A stretch of DNA of 39,864 bases, taken from IMG/VR virus record IMGVR_UViG_3300037189_005706, positions 1 to 39,864 of that record; one strand, given 5' to 3'. Made by a program: the position numbers and the translations under genes. The stretch's first letter is position 1. Every line of letters starts with the position of its first letter. The notes under the pieces are model-generated. The model did no database searches, was not told the origin of the DNA, and worked only from the letters and a program-made list of their open reading frames with translations. This document shows, in pieces, positions 1 to 5,785 of this stretch. Origin of the DNA: a virus.

Positions 1-2
1 CT

Positions 3-203
3 GAGGCTGGCGCTGAGGCTGGCGAGTCTGAGGGTGGCAATACTCGCGAAACCCGTTCGCTGGCGCGCCGATACATCGAGGAATTGACCGTACTTTATAA
101 GGCTGGCAAACGTGCTGAGTCTCTGAGCGATAAAGAATCCGATGCGCTGACCAAAATCGGCGGGGCTTTGATCGCCTTGGGTGTTGACCTGAGCATGCTG
201 TAA
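3..203 (+). CDS. C-terminal end of an unidentified protein (cut by window edge)
   Basis: The open frame enters from the left edge and ends at TAA 201-203, giving 66 visible residues. It starts with an Ala/Gly/Glu-rich stretch (EAGAEAGESEGG, from a GAGGCTGGC-type DNA repeat) that looks like a flexible linker. A compact, probably helical C-terminal domain follows (RSLARRYIEELTVLYKAGKRAESLSDKESDALTK is summarised here by its ends RSLARR and DALTK) and ends in GVDLSML. I do not recognise the family. It is the upstream neighbour of the first complete gene and is separated from it by a G/C hairpin and the first copy of the 13-bp palindrome. That frame is real is supported by the clean stop and by the spaced gene that follows; the function is unknown. 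Confidence 0.6.
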   Translation, partial: EAGAEAGESEGGNTRETRSLARRYIEELTVLYKAGKRAESLSDKESDALTKIGGALIALGVDLSML

Positions 204-209
204 ACCACG

Positions 210-225
210 GGGGGCCTTGGCCCCC
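210..225 (+). other. G/C-rich hairpin between genes, no T-tract
   Basis: GGGGGCC (210-216) is complementary to GGCCCCC (219-225) around TT. It lies 7 bp after the stop of the upstream gene and abuts the first 13-bp palindrome. There is no T-run after it, so it is not a standard intrinsic terminator; it may act as an mRNA-processing or stability hairpin. Confidence 0.5.
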
Positions 226-237
226 TAACATTGTTAG
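225..237. repeat. 13-bp palindrome copy 1 (CTAACATTGTTAG)
   Basis: Exact copy lying just before the gene at 248. Its final TTAG runs into GGAG, so the palindrome overlaps the Shine-Dalgarno sequence. The following 10 bases to the ATG are identical to those after the copy at 7618. Confidence 0.9.
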
Positions 238-247
238 GAGAAACCAA

Positions 248-436
248 ATGGAAACCATGACACAAAACCAAATGCAAACCCTGCACAACATGGCGATGGA
301 TCAAATCCAAATGTATGCGAGTGGCTTGATTACCTTGCCTGAGCTAACGCAAGCAATCAGCGAAATCGGGCGGGCCGTCAACGTTCGCAACATCGTCGGC
401 CTGATTGACCCATCATCTGGTTTGCGTTTCGAGTAA
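248..436 (+). CDS. Small hypothetical phage protein, 62 aa
   Basis: This 62-residue protein is rich in Met and Gln at its N-terminus and then forms a predicted helical segment (LPELTQAISEIGRAVNVR) before a short tail, DPSSGLRFE. No known domain is recognised. The ATG at 248 is preceded by a strong TTAGGAG ribosome-binding site that is partly built from the 13-bp palindrome at 225-237, so a protein bound there could also affect transcription into the gene. The gene is followed within 20 bp by a strong intrinsic terminator, making it the last gene of the upstream transcript. Real by spacing and RBS; function unknown. Confidence 0.7.
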   Translation: METMTQNQMQTLHNMAMDQIQMYASGLITLPELTQAISEIGRAVNVRNIVGLIDPSSGLRFE

Positions 437-453
437 CCCTTCCACCTTCCAAC

Positions 454-478
454 GCCCCGGCATGTCCGGGGCTTTTTT
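454..478 (+). terminator. Intrinsic terminator ending the first transcript
   Basis: Perfect 7-bp stem GCCCCGG (454-460) and CCGGGGC (466-472), loop CATGT, then six T residues (473-478). It lies 17 bp after the stop of the gene at 248-436. Confidence 0.93.
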
Positions 479-493
479 GCGTCTGGCCCTGCC

Positions 494-506
494 CTAACAT
501 TGTTAG
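494..506. repeat. 13-bp palindrome copy 2 (CTAACATTGTTAG)
   Basis: Exact copy, 15 bp beyond the T-tract of the terminator at 454-478 and outside any gene. Confidence 0.9.
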
Positions 507-545
507 GCGGGGCTTTTGTCTTTGGGGGTTGGTCAGAAATTTTCT

Positions 546-574
546 GATGACCGTTCTCTGGTCGGCAGTAGCGG
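546..574 (+). repeat. 29-bp direct repeat, copy A
   Basis: GATGACCGTTCTCTGG followed by TCGGCAGTAGCGG. It matches copy B (663-691) at 28 of 29 positions. Both copies are preceded by AAATTTTC one or two bases upstream (537-544 and 653-660), so the conserved block is nearly 40 bp. Confidence 0.9.
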
Positions 575-594
575 CGTTGCACCGTTGCCCTGAC

Positions 595-618
595 TGATAT
601 GCTGCGTGCAGCATATCA
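595..618. repeat. 24-bp near-perfect palindrome
   Basis: TGATATGCTGC (595-605) and GCAGCATATCA (608-618) are exact 11-bp inverted repeats around GT. It is placed between the two 29-bp direct repeats. The size and tight centre fit a dimeric protein binding site; there is no T-tract for a terminator. Confidence 0.9.
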
Positions 619-662
619 CTATTTTTGGCTTTCGTCAAACTCTTTTTTGCCTAAATTTTCCC

Positions 663-691
663 GATGACCGTTCTCTGGGCGGCAGTAGCGG
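663..691 (+). repeat. 29-bp direct repeat, copy B
   Basis: Second copy of the block at 546-574, with G instead of T at one position. The first 11 bases (GATGACCGTTC) recur at 12231-12241, directly after the -10 box of the replication-operon promoter. Confidence 0.9.
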
Positions 692-693
692 GG

Positions 694-1010
694 CGCGTTA
701 CGTTTTTGGGGGGCCGTGTGAAACTTCGCGTTACGTTTTTTAAGGGCAAAAACCTCTTGAAACCCGCATGGATGCTAGATTGGGAAATGTTATGCGTTTT
801 AAAAATTGAGAGTGGACTTTTTTTTCTGAGATCGGCAAGGCCTTCCAGCAAGTGCGACGCAACGAGGCAAATCTCCGAAGAAAAAAAACTCCTGTTCAAT
901 ATTATTTCTTAAAACTTTAAAACATAAACACCCCCAACCATCTTTTTCTTCAATCAAATCAACAACTTAGCGCGTTACGTTTTCAGATTATATGTAATCC
1001 CGCGTTACGT
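694..1010 (+). repeat. Four direct copies of CGCGTTACGT
   Basis: Exact copies at 694-703, 727-736, 971-980 and 1001-1010, the first three followed by TTT. They form two pairs with spacings of 33 and 30 bp, about three helical turns. The right-hand pair ends 7 bp before the -35 box of the promoter of the tandem ribbon-helix-helix gene, a position suited to a regulator. They could be operator half-sites or iterons. Confidence 0.85.
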
Positions 1011-1017
1011 AACACGC

Positions 1018-1046
1018 TTGACCTCACCATTACATATATGTTATGC
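1018..1046 (+). promoter_or_regulatory. Sigma70-type promoter of the ribbon-helix-helix gene
   Basis: TTGACC (1018-1023), a 17-bp spacer, then TTATGC (1041-1046; TATGCT with an 18-bp spacer is an alternative). The start codon of the regulator is about 38 bp further on. The CGCGTTACGT pair lies immediately upstream. Confidence 0.65.
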
Positions 1047-1084
1047 TCCCAACACCCTCTTTTTGCACTTTACTGGAGTACACA

Positions 1085-1525
1085 ATGCGCCCTCTCGAAC
1101 CCTTCCGCCTATCTAACATTGTTAGCGTCAACATCACTGCCCTCCTGCACAAACAGGTCAAGCACCACGCCGCCACCCACAAGCGCACCATCGCCGCCAC
1201 CGTACGCGATGCCATCAACGCCTTCACCCACGACCCCGACAGCTACCGCCCACCCAACATCCCCGCCCTGCTCCGTGCCGACCCCTCACTGCCCACCCGC
1301 ATCACCCGCAACCGCACCATCGTCCTGACACTGCCACCCACCGACCGCGCCCCACTCGACGCCCTCTCCCGAGCCACCCTGCTGCCCAACTCGTCCATCA
1401 TGCGCCGTGCTATCTACGAATACACAAAGGGGAGTGGAGGTGAAGCTGCGGTGATTCCCGAGCTGCTGCTCGACGCATGGGGCGACCAACCCCTTGCTGC
1501 ACTGCCCAAACCAAAGCAGAAATGA
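1085..1525 (+). CDS. Tandem ribbon-helix-helix DNA-binding regulator
   Basis: This 146-residue protein appears to hold two ribbon-helix-helix units: residues 13-47 (VSVNITALLHKQVK... to RDAINAF) and 77-114 (RTIVLTLPPTD... to MRRAIYEYT). Each has a short beta strand ending in a N/P-capped turn followed by two helices, the pattern of Arc/MetJ/CopG-type regulators, which bind DNA through paired strands. Two units in one chain would give a pseudo-dimer. ATG 1085 was chosen because TGGAG precedes it by 8 bp; the longer frame to 1043 has no RBS. It has its own promoter, upstream repeats and an internal copy of the 13-bp palindrome 28 bp into the gene, which suggests autoregulation. The coding strand is extremely C-rich and G-poor over 1085-1400, unlike its neighbours, hinting at separate ancestry. 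The target is not known. Confidence 0.72.
   Translation: MRPLEPFRLSNIVSVNITALLHKQVKHHAATHKRTIAATVRDAINAFTHDPDSYRPPNIPALLRADPSLPTRITRNRTIVLTLPPTDRAPLDALSRATLLPNSSIMRRAIYEYTKGSGGEAAVIPELLLDAWGDQPLAALPKPKQK
1113..1125. repeat. 13-bp palindrome copy 3, inside the regulator gene
   Basis: Exact CTAACATTGTTAG, read in frame as part of codons for Ser-Asn-Ile-Val-Ser near the N-terminus of the ribbon-helix-helix protein, about 65 bp after its likely transcription start. Confidence 0.9.
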
Positions 1526-1536
1526 GAGGGGAGCTT

Positions 1537-1554
1537 TAGTCTCGGCCAAGACTA
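1537..1554. promoter_or_regulatory. Inverted-repeat operator candidate upstream of promoter A
   Basis: TAGTCT (1537-1542) and AGACTA (1549-1554) flank 6 bp; read as a whole the 18 bp form a palindrome with one mismatched pair. It ends 6 bp before the -35 box. The equivalent site at 4256-4274 has TAGTCA and TGACTA, so the outer arms changed in a compensating way. Confidence 0.7.
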
Positions 1555-1560
1555 GATCGC

Positions 1561-1589
1561 TTGACTTAGGTCTTATAATGTGTTACAAT
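1561..1589 (+). promoter_or_regulatory. Sigma70-type promoter A, duplicated at 4281
   Basis: TTGACT (1561-1566), 17-bp spacer, TACAAT (1584-1589). The surrounding sequence (GACTAGAT before it and GTGTTACAATATAAGCTGGT over and after the -10) is nearly identical to the promoter at 4281-4309. It drives the genes from 1703 on. Confidence 0.88.
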
Positions 1590-1658
1590 ATAAGCTGGTT
1601 GGGAGAAAAGTAAATGTGGGTTCAGGCTCGCACGTACCAAGCCCCATCCAGTCCTCAC

Positions 1659-1671
1659 CTAACAATGTTAG
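1659..1671. repeat. 13-bp palindrome copy 4, in leader A
   Basis: Exact CTAACAATGTTAG in the untranslated leader, roughly 60 bp after the expected transcription start of promoter A and 31 bp before the ATG at 1703. The flanks (CACC before, AGG after, then CATCAGA) match those of copy 7 in leader B. Confidence 0.9.
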
Positions 1672-1702
1672 GCCCATCAGAAGTCAATTAGAAAGGTTAG
1701 AC

Positions 1703-1936
1703 ATGTCAGTCGATCACGATTGGAAAGAGTGCCGCGAGTGCGGCGACGATGTGCACATCGAGCGTTGGGCCCTCGGCTACCGCCTGTGCAAGTTCTGCGG
1801 CGAAGAAGCTGCCCGTATGGAGCGCATGAGTTGGTGCGTTGTCCAAGAGTACGGCAAGGGTAACTACCAATACGTTACCACCCAGAGTGCACCCACCACC
1901 CTGCGCAACACCAACCAGAAGCAGACACGCTCATGA
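1703..1936 (+). CDS. Small zinc-ribbon phage protein, 77 aa
   Basis: Residues C10-x2-C13 and C29-x2-C32 form a four-cysteine zinc ribbon (ECRECGDD and LCKFCGEEAA), and the remaining C-terminal part is polar with a YGKGNYQYVTT segment. Short proteins with this layout (two CxxC knuckles, then a YxxVTxxxxL-type tail) are common in podophage early regions and have no established role; nucleic-acid or protein binding is the usual guess. ATG 1703 is chosen over upstream starts because it follows AGAAAGG and the leader with the palindrome. It is the first gene of the operon from promoter A, and its stop overlaps the next start (ATGA at 1933). Confidence 0.75.
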   Translation: MSVDHDWKECRECGDDVHIERWALGYRLCKFCGEEAARMERMSWCVVQEYGKGNYQYVTTQSAPTTLRNTNQKQTRS

Positions 1937-2118
1937 CTGCACCAAACAAACCCAAACCCCAAACCAAGCCCCCCGTCAAATACACGGGGCCAGCCGAGCC
2001 CATACCAACGCACAGGGAGTCAATGAGCGACCGAGCCGAGCTGATCTGGTTTGTTGTGCTCGCTGTGGTGTTCCTAACAATGTTAGCCCTCGGGCTGTTA
2101 GATGGGAGTGGTGTATGA
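1933..2118 (+). CDS. Single-span membrane protein, 61 aa
   Basis: A Pro/Lys-rich N-terminal half (KPKPQTKPPVKYTGP) is followed by one hydrophobic segment (LIWFVVLAVVFLTMLALGLL, about residues 37-56) and a three-residue tail. With positive charge before the span, the N-terminus probably stays in the cytoplasm. Start and stop overlap the neighbouring genes by ATGA, so translation is coupled. A copy of the 13-bp palindrome (2074-2086) encodes LTML inside the span. Small one-span early phage proteins often act on the host envelope or on superinfecting phages, but nothing here fixes the role. Confidence 0.7.
   Translation: MTAPNKPKPQTKPPVKYTGPAEPIPTHRESMSDRAELIWFVVLAVVFLTMLALGLLDGSGV
2074..2086. 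repeat. 13-bp palindrome copy 5, inside a membrane-protein gene
   Basis: Exact CTAACAATGTTAG read in frame as Leu-Thr-Met-Leu, a different reading phase from the copies that encode Asn-Asn-Val or Asn-Ile-Val. Confidence 0.9.
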
Positions 2119-2282
2119 GCGGACTCAATAGATATTACGTCACAGGCTGGAGCGCAAGGTTCGGCATGTGGGTTGCAGAGACTATGGAATGTGCAACGAT
2201 GGAGATCGCCAAGAAGCGATACCAGACCAGCCACCCGACCTTGAAGCAGATCAAGGTTTACCGACTCAACAAGGAGAATTGA
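2115..2282 (+). CDS. Small hypothetical protein, 55 aa
   Basis: Begins at ATG 2115, whose last two bases overlap the TGA of the preceding gene. The 55 residues (MSGLNRYYVTGWSARFGMWV... ending YRLNKEN) look like a compact alpha/beta fold with several aromatic residues and no cysteines. I do not recognise a family. A longer upstream extension exists in the same frame but would overlap two other genes, so the ATGA-coupled start is preferred. It lies 1 bp before the next gene, whose RBS (AAGGAG) sits in its last codons. Confidence 0.65.
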   Translation: MSGLNRYYVTGWSARFGMWVAETMECATMEIAKKRYQTSHPTLKQIKVYRLNKEN

Positions 2283-2283
2283 C

Positions 2284-3432
2284 ATGTTTCAATCAACACG
2301 CAGACTGCCGTACATATACAGCTACGAAGGGGCCAAGAAGTGGTTCGATCAGATCAAGCCACTGCGAAGCGGTGCACGTATGGGGCGCAAGCCACTGGGC
2401 GCACGCAGGGATGCGCACATGTATATACAAGAGAACGCAGAGGGTAGTCTCGAGTGCGTGCTCTACGACACGGCGGTGGTGACATTCAAGCAAGACGGCG
2501 GTGTGGTGGTCACGCCGGGCAAGTGGCCGTCATCGTTTACGTGCGCGTTCATCACAGGGTTGCTGCCCGATACGAGCGCAAACAGAACGAAGGGCATGCT
2601 CATCCTGTACCTCAACCGCCGGGACAACAAGCACCCACTCAAGCAAGGCCAGAGCATCGAGCTGGTGCGCGTACCCGTGGAGCCGGGCCGTGCTGGTAAG
2701 TGGGAAGTCAGGAACGCTGAGGGTGTGCGCGTATGGGCACCCAACCGGGCCAAGGCTAACAATGTTAGGGCCAAGTACAAAGAGATGCTGAACTACCACA
2801 AGGGCATGGTCTCACTGCTCACACAAGAGCGCGAGAAGTCCAACGAGGACGACCCGTTCGAGGCAAAGAAGATACTGGCACTGCCCAAGACGATGCTTGC
2901 CGACACGCTCGGAGTAACGACGAGGATGGAGCGCCGGTATCAGGGCCAAGGCCAGCACAGGGAGGTTGAGCATGCGTACGTCAACACACAGGTGTTCGCG
3001 TCGGCGTTCAACAACAAGCCGACATGGTCGGGGTATGGCTACCACTTTGAAGCGGGAAGCCCTGAGCACGAAGCACGGGTGCAGGAATCACAGAAGCGCA
3101 GAGCTGAGTGGTACGGCAAATGCCACGAGGTGTTGGACCTCATGCGCAGTGACCAGCCCGAGGAGACCAAGCATGCCAACTTTCTCAAGGCATCGCTGGG
3201 ACTCATGTGCGTGGCGTCAGGTGTGCGGTCGTTCAGCATGGGGGTGCATGCCTCGAACATCCCCGTCGAGCTTAGCTATTCCACTGCATCAACAGCAGTG
3301 AGCAAGTTCCTAACGCTTGTGTTCGCCGAGGAGATTATGGAGCTCAAGCAGATGCCCGTGGGCCATGTGCCTACGACAAACTATGCAGAGATGTTGTTCG
3401 AGGACTTTAAACAGCAAGGAGAGAAAGCATGA
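2284..3432 (+). CDS. Conserved-looking hypothetical phage protein, 382 aa
   Basis: The second longest product of the accessory arm. The first 140 residues look beta-rich (for example LECVLYDTAVVTF and MLILYLNRRDN), the middle is basic and helical (about residues 155-215, KYKEMLNYHKGMVSLLTQER), and the end is helical (AVSKFLTLVFAEEIMELK). No catalytic motif, membrane span or cysteine pair is evident. AAGGAG lies 8 bp before the ATG. The 13-bp palindrome at 2756-2768 falls inside the gene and encodes Asn-Asn-Val-Arg. The stop overlaps the start of the next gene (ATGA). Function unknown. Confidence 0.8.
   Translation: MFQSTRRLPYIYSYEGAKKWFDQIKPLRSGARMGRKPLGARRDAHMYIQENAEGSLECVLYDTAVVTFKQDGGVVVTPGKWPSSFTCAFITGLLPDTSANRTKGMLILYLNRRDNKHPLKQGQSIELVRVPVEPGRAGKWEVRNAEGVRVWAPNRAKANNVRAKYKEMLNYHKGMVSLLTQEREKSNEDDPFEAKKILALPKTMLADTLGVTTRMERRYQGQGQHREVEHAYVNTQVFASAFNNKPTWSGYGYHFEAGSPEHEARVQESQKRRAEWYGKCHEVLDLMRSDQPEETKHANFLKASLGLMCVASGVRSFSMGVHASNIPVELSYSTASTAVSKFLTLVFAEEIMELKQMPVGHVPTTNYAEMLFEDFKQQGEKA
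2756..2768. repeat. 13-bp palindrome copy 6, inside the 382-aa gene
   Basis: Exact CTAACAATGTTAG, read in frame as Ala-Asn-Asn-Val-Arg. Confidence 0.9.
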
Positions 3433-3599
3433 AGACATTTGAAGTGGAGTTGCGCCGCACGAGTTACATCACTGTGACTGTGGAGGCTGAGAACGAAGAC
3501 GATGCCGAGGCCAAAGCATGGGCACGGATTGAAGCCGACAACGTAAACATCAACGACTCCCAATGGGACGTCGAATCAGTCGAAGAAATATTCAGTTAA
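3429..3599 (+). CDS. Small DpnD/PcfM-like protein, 56 aa
   Basis: ATGA-coupled to the preceding gene, with AAGGAGAG 8 bp upstream. The product starts MKTFEVELRRTSYITVTVEAENEDDAEAKA and has the beta-hairpin then helix pattern (strand, TSYITVTVEA, acidic helix EDDAEAKAWARIEA) typical of short DpnD/PcfM-like phage and plasmid proteins, whose role is unknown. The protein is strongly acidic. It is under 60 residues and so easy to miss, but the RBS, coupling and 12-bp gap to the next gene support it. Confidence 0.7.
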   Translation: MKTFEVELRRTSYITVTVEAENEDDAEAKAWARIEADNVNINDSQWDVESVEEIFS

Positions 3600-3611
3600 A
3601 GGAGAAGGTAA

Positions 3612-3860
3612 ATGAAACAAGTAAACATCGGAGTGCCGACAGGCTACAAGGGATGCATCATCGTGCCCGTCAATGATGGGTTCGATGTGGTGGACAGGGC
3701 AAGCGGTCGGTGGATGCACGTCCCCAACCAACGCACAGCGAAGTGGAACGCCACGGTGTGGACACGCTTGCGCGATGAGTTCGGCGAGTCCGAGCCCCTA
3801 ACAGTGTTACCCACTGTGGTAGCCGAGATAGTCACAAGGAAAGCGATGGTGATGAAATGA
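3612..3860 (+). CDS. Hypothetical protein, 82 aa
   Basis: A strong AAAGGAGAAGG ribosome-binding site precedes ATG 3612. The product has a beta-rich start (VNIGVPTGYKGCIIVPVNDGFDVVD) and a short helical end. No family is recognised. A degenerate version of the 13-bp palindrome (CTAACAGTGTTAC, 3798-3810) lies inside it, encoding Leu-Thr-Val-Leu. The stop overlaps the next start by ATGA. Confidence 0.7.
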   Translation: MKQVNIGVPTGYKGCIIVPVNDGFDVVDRASGRWMHVPNQRTAKWNATVWTRLRDEFGESEPLTVLPTVVAEIVTRKAMVMK

Positions 3861-4051
3861 GCTTCACTGATCTGGAGTACGTGCTCATGATTGCAGTGTT
3901 CGCACTGCTGTGGCGCAACGCATCGGCCAACCTGAACGCAGCGAGAGAGGAGGCGAGAGCCAACAAGTATTCACGCTGGCTGATGAGTGTGTACGAGAAC
4001 AAGGGCAGGATCGTCCACAAGGATGACGGCTATTACTTCGAGGAGCATTGA
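3857..4051 (+). CDS. Small N-terminal membrane-anchored protein, 64 aa
   Basis: Starts by ATGA overlap with the upstream gene. Residues 7-19 (EYVLMIAVFALLW) form a short hydrophobic segment that may be a membrane anchor, followed by a charged amphipathic helix (NAAREEARANKYSRWLMSVY) and an acidic tail. Short type-II-like anchors of this sort are frequent in phage early genes. No family recognised. Its stop TGA overlaps the next ATG (TGATG). Confidence 0.65.
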   Translation: MSFTDLEYVLMIAVFALLWRNASANLNAAREEARANKYSRWLMSVYENKGRIVHKDDGYYFEEH

Positions 4052-4275
4052 TGCCGAGGCGCAAAAAGAAATGGATGCTGCTGCGCGGGAAGTTCGGCAA
4101 CTTCATTGTCGTTGAGCGCCAATGGTACGACTTCGTAGGTATAGCCAAGAAGCGAGGCCGTGATCAGATGTGGTGGATCGCTGCTGAGAGCGACGACCAC
4201 GGGGCCATGCAAGCGATGGCCCAGCTAACAGACAGGTACGTAAGGGCTAGAGATTTAGTCACGACCAATGACTAG
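4051..4275 (+). CDS. Hypothetical basic protein, 74 aa
   Basis: ATG 4051 overlaps the preceding stop by one base. The product begins MPRRKKKWMLLRGKFGNFIVV, a very basic start followed by two strands, and contains QMWWIAAESDDHGAM, then a helix to the end. It might bind nucleic acid but no motif proves it. It is the last gene of the operon from promoter A; the next promoter begins inside its final codons. Confidence 0.65.
   Translation: MPRRKKKWMLLRGKFGNFIVVERQWYDFVGIAKKRGRDQMWWIAAESDDHGAMQAMAQLTDRYVRARDLVTTND
4256..4274. promoter_or_regulatory. Inverted-repeat operator candidate upstream of promoter B
   Basis: TAGTCA (4256-4261) and TGACTA (4269-4274) flank 7 bp. Compared with 1537-1554, the inner base of each arm has changed while pairing is kept, which argues that the dyad itself matters. 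It overlaps the end of the gene at 4051-4275. Confidence 0.7.
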
Positions 4276-4280
4276 ATTGC

Positions 4281-4309
4281 TTGACTTAGGTATCTATCTG
4301 TGTTACAAT
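4281..4309 (+). promoter_or_regulatory. Sigma70-type promoter B, near copy of promoter A
   Basis: TTGACT (4281-4286), 17-bp spacer, TACAAT (4304-4309), within the same extended block as promoter A. It drives the ATPase operon from 4405. Confidence 0.88.
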
Positions 4310-4347
4310 ATAAGCTGGTGAGGACAAATGCGTCCCGCCAAATCCAC

Positions 4348-4360
4348 CTAACAATGTTAG
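4348..4360. repeat. 13-bp palindrome copy 7, in leader B
   Basis: Exact CTAACAATGTTAG about 30 bp after the expected start of promoter B. Its flanks match leader A (CACC before, AGG after), so promoter, leader and palindrome were duplicated together. Confidence 0.9.
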
Positions 4361-4404
4361 GTTCACATCAGAGTTCAATCAGAGTTCATTAGAAGGAAAT
4401 CAAA

Positions 4405-5469
4405 ATGTCAGAAGTATCTTTCGGTAAGAGCATCACGCTCAAGCAAGCGGCCAACTTGATCCGCACCAACCCAACCACCCGCTTCCTGTTGCAAGGCGAG
4501 CCCGGCATCGGCAAGTCATCACTGCTGGAAAACATTGCCGACTCGCTCGGGTTTGAGTATGCGTACATAGACGTACCGAACATGGACTTGGGCGACATTG
4601 CCATGCCCGTGATCGACCACGACACGAAGACAACACGCTACTACCCCAACGCACGCTTCCGCATCCACGAGAACAAGCCACTGGTCATCATGCTCGACGA
4701 GTTCACCAAGGGTGCCGACCCGGTGAAGAACATGCTGCACCCCATGCTTGAGAAGGCCAACCCACGACTCGGTGACATCCCACTGACCAAGGACACGATC
4801 GTATTCTTGACGGGTAACCTGAGCACGGACGGCGTGGGCGACTCCCTCAAAGCACACAGCCGTAACCGACTGGTTCCGGTGACGATCAGCAAGCCTGACG
4901 CAGACCAGTGGATCGACTGGGCCATCAATAAAGGCATCGAGCCCGAGGTGATTGCGTGGGTGAATCGTTTCCCTCATGCACTGGCAAGCTACACGGATGG
5001 TGGACAGGGCGACAACCCTTACATCTACAACCCAAGGAAGACACAGACAGCGTTCGTATCACCACGCTCACTTGAGACTGCATCTAACATTGTTAGGACA
5101 CGCAAGGACAACGACAGTGACGCAGTGATTGCCGCGCTGACTGGTGCGATCGGTGAGAGTGCAGCCCGTGACATGCAGGCGTACATCGAGTTCTCGGACC
5201 AACTGCCAACATGGGAGTCAACCATCGAGCATCCAAAGACTACGACTGTACCCACAAGCCCCGGCGCATGTGCCATCGTGGTGTTCGGTGCTATCGCCCG
5301 TGTGGACAAGACAACGATCGCTCCGTTCATGTCCTATCTGGAGAGGTTCGAGCCCGAGTGGCAAGCATGCTTTGCTATCAACATCGCACGTACACCATCC
5401 AAACAATCCATTGCGTTCAGTTGCAAGGCGTTCTCGGACTGGGTTGCGAAGAATCAAGACCTGCTTTGA
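4405..5469 (+). CDS. MoxR-like AAA+ ATPase
   Basis: The 354-residue protein has Walker A GEPGIGKSS (31-39), Walker B VIMLDE (94-99), a sensor-1-like TGN (136-138) and arginines in HSRNRLVPVTI (151-161) in the expected place of an arginine finger. This layout fits the MoxR/CobS-type AAA+ ATPases, which act as hexamers and work with VWA-domain partners to remodel proteins or insert cofactors. Its likely partner, a VWA protein with a metallopeptidase-like N-terminal domain, lies 0.7 kb downstream. First gene after promoter B, with AGAAGGAAA before ATG 4405. The C-terminal third is helical without a clear extra domain. A 13-bp palindrome copy (5084-5096) encodes Ser-Asn-Ile-Val-Arg inside it. ATPase assignment is firm; the substrate is unknown. 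Confidence 0.9.
   Translation: MSEVSFGKSITLKQAANLIRTNPTTRFLLQGEPGIGKSSLLENIADSLGFEYAYIDVPNMDLGDIAMPVIDHDTKTTRYYPNARFRIHENKPLVIMLDEFTKGADPVKNMLHPMLEKANPRLGDIPLTKDTIVFLTGNLSTDGVGDSLKAHSRNRLVPVTISKPDADQWIDWAINKGIEPEVIAWVNRFPHALASYTDGGQGDNPYIYNPRKTQTAFVSPRSLETASNIVRTRKDNDSDAVIAALTGAIGESAARDMQAYIEFSDQLPTWESTIEHPKTTTVPTSPGACAIVVFGAIARVDKTTIAPFMSYLERFEPEWQACFAINIARTPSKQSIAFSCKAFSDWVAKNQDLL
5084..5096. repeat. 13-bp palindrome copy 8, inside the ATPase gene
   Basis: Exact CTAACATTGTTAG, read as Ser-Asn-Ile-Val-Arg. Confidence 0.9.
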
Positions 5470-5470
5470 G

Positions 5471-5767
5471 ATGTTATACGCAACCATTGCATTTCAGAAC
5501 TACCCGCTTGGATGGGAGGAGCTTGAGTGGAAGATGCGCAAGCTCCGGCAAATCGTTTGGGGGTATGACTTGGACATAGCACAGCAGGTGTTTAGCCTGA
5601 AGGCTCCGCCGTATCGGTTCACTTTGATTCGGTGGGGCGTCAGGCCAAGCATACACACAGCGGCACCGAGAGAGGTGCTGTACGAAGGGCACGACTACTA
5701 CGCCGTGCTCGGATTCGTTACTTTGCTGTTGACAGCAGAGGAAGATAAACAACACATGAGGAGCTAA
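5471..5767 (+). CDS. Hypothetical protein between ATPase and VWA genes, 98 aa
   Basis: ATG 5471 is 1 bp after the ATPase stop, so translation is probably coupled; no good RBS is seen. The product has an amphipathic helix (WEELEWKMRKLRQIVW) and an aromatic-rich middle (HDYYAVLGFVTLLL). No family recognised. Its stop codon TAA (5765-5767) is the TAA inside the 13-bp palindrome at 5764-5776. Position in the ATPase-VWA operon suggests a role in the same complex, but this is inference. Confidence 0.65.
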   Translation: MLYATIAFQNYPLGWEELEWKMRKLRQIVWGYDLDIAQQVFSLKAPPYRFTLIRWGVRPSIHTAAPREVLYEGHDYYAVLGFVTLLLTAEEDKQHMRS

Positions 5768-5776
5768 CAATGTTAG
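5764..5776. repeat. 13-bp palindrome copy 9, provides a stop codon and SD
   Basis: Exact CTAACAATGTTAG. Its TAA ends the upstream gene and its final TTAG joins GGAG to form the ribosome-binding site of the gene at 5786. Confidence 0.9.
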
Positions 5777-5785
5777 GAGCAAGAC

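Larger units (their letters stand above)
479..1017. other. Repeat-rich non-coding region; candidate origin or control region
   Basis: About 540 bp with no convincing gene: the short ORFs here lack ribosome-binding sites. It contains one 13-bp palindrome, two copies of a 29-bp direct repeat, a 24-bp palindrome between them, and four copies of CGCGTTACGT. It also has runs of T and A (around 633, 820 and 880-960) that make the right half AT-rich compared with its surroundings. Direct repeats next to an AT-rich segment are a common arrangement at replication origins, but no initiator gene adjoins it, so a transcriptional control region is equally possible. Confidence 0.55.

Noticed and set aside
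664-912. Plus-strand ORF of 82 aa in the repeat region
   Set aside because: No ribosome-binding site, odd composition, and it overlaps the CGCGTTACGT repeats; treated as non-coding.
694-1010. CRISPR array or leader
   Set aside because: The CGCGTTACGT repeats are too short and unevenly spaced, spacers are unequal and no cas genes are nearby; the Cas4-like gene belongs to the replication operon.
3798-3810. A further 13-bp palindrome copy (CTAACAGTGTTAC)
   Set aside because: It differs at the centre and at the last base, so it is noted only as degenerate and not counted.
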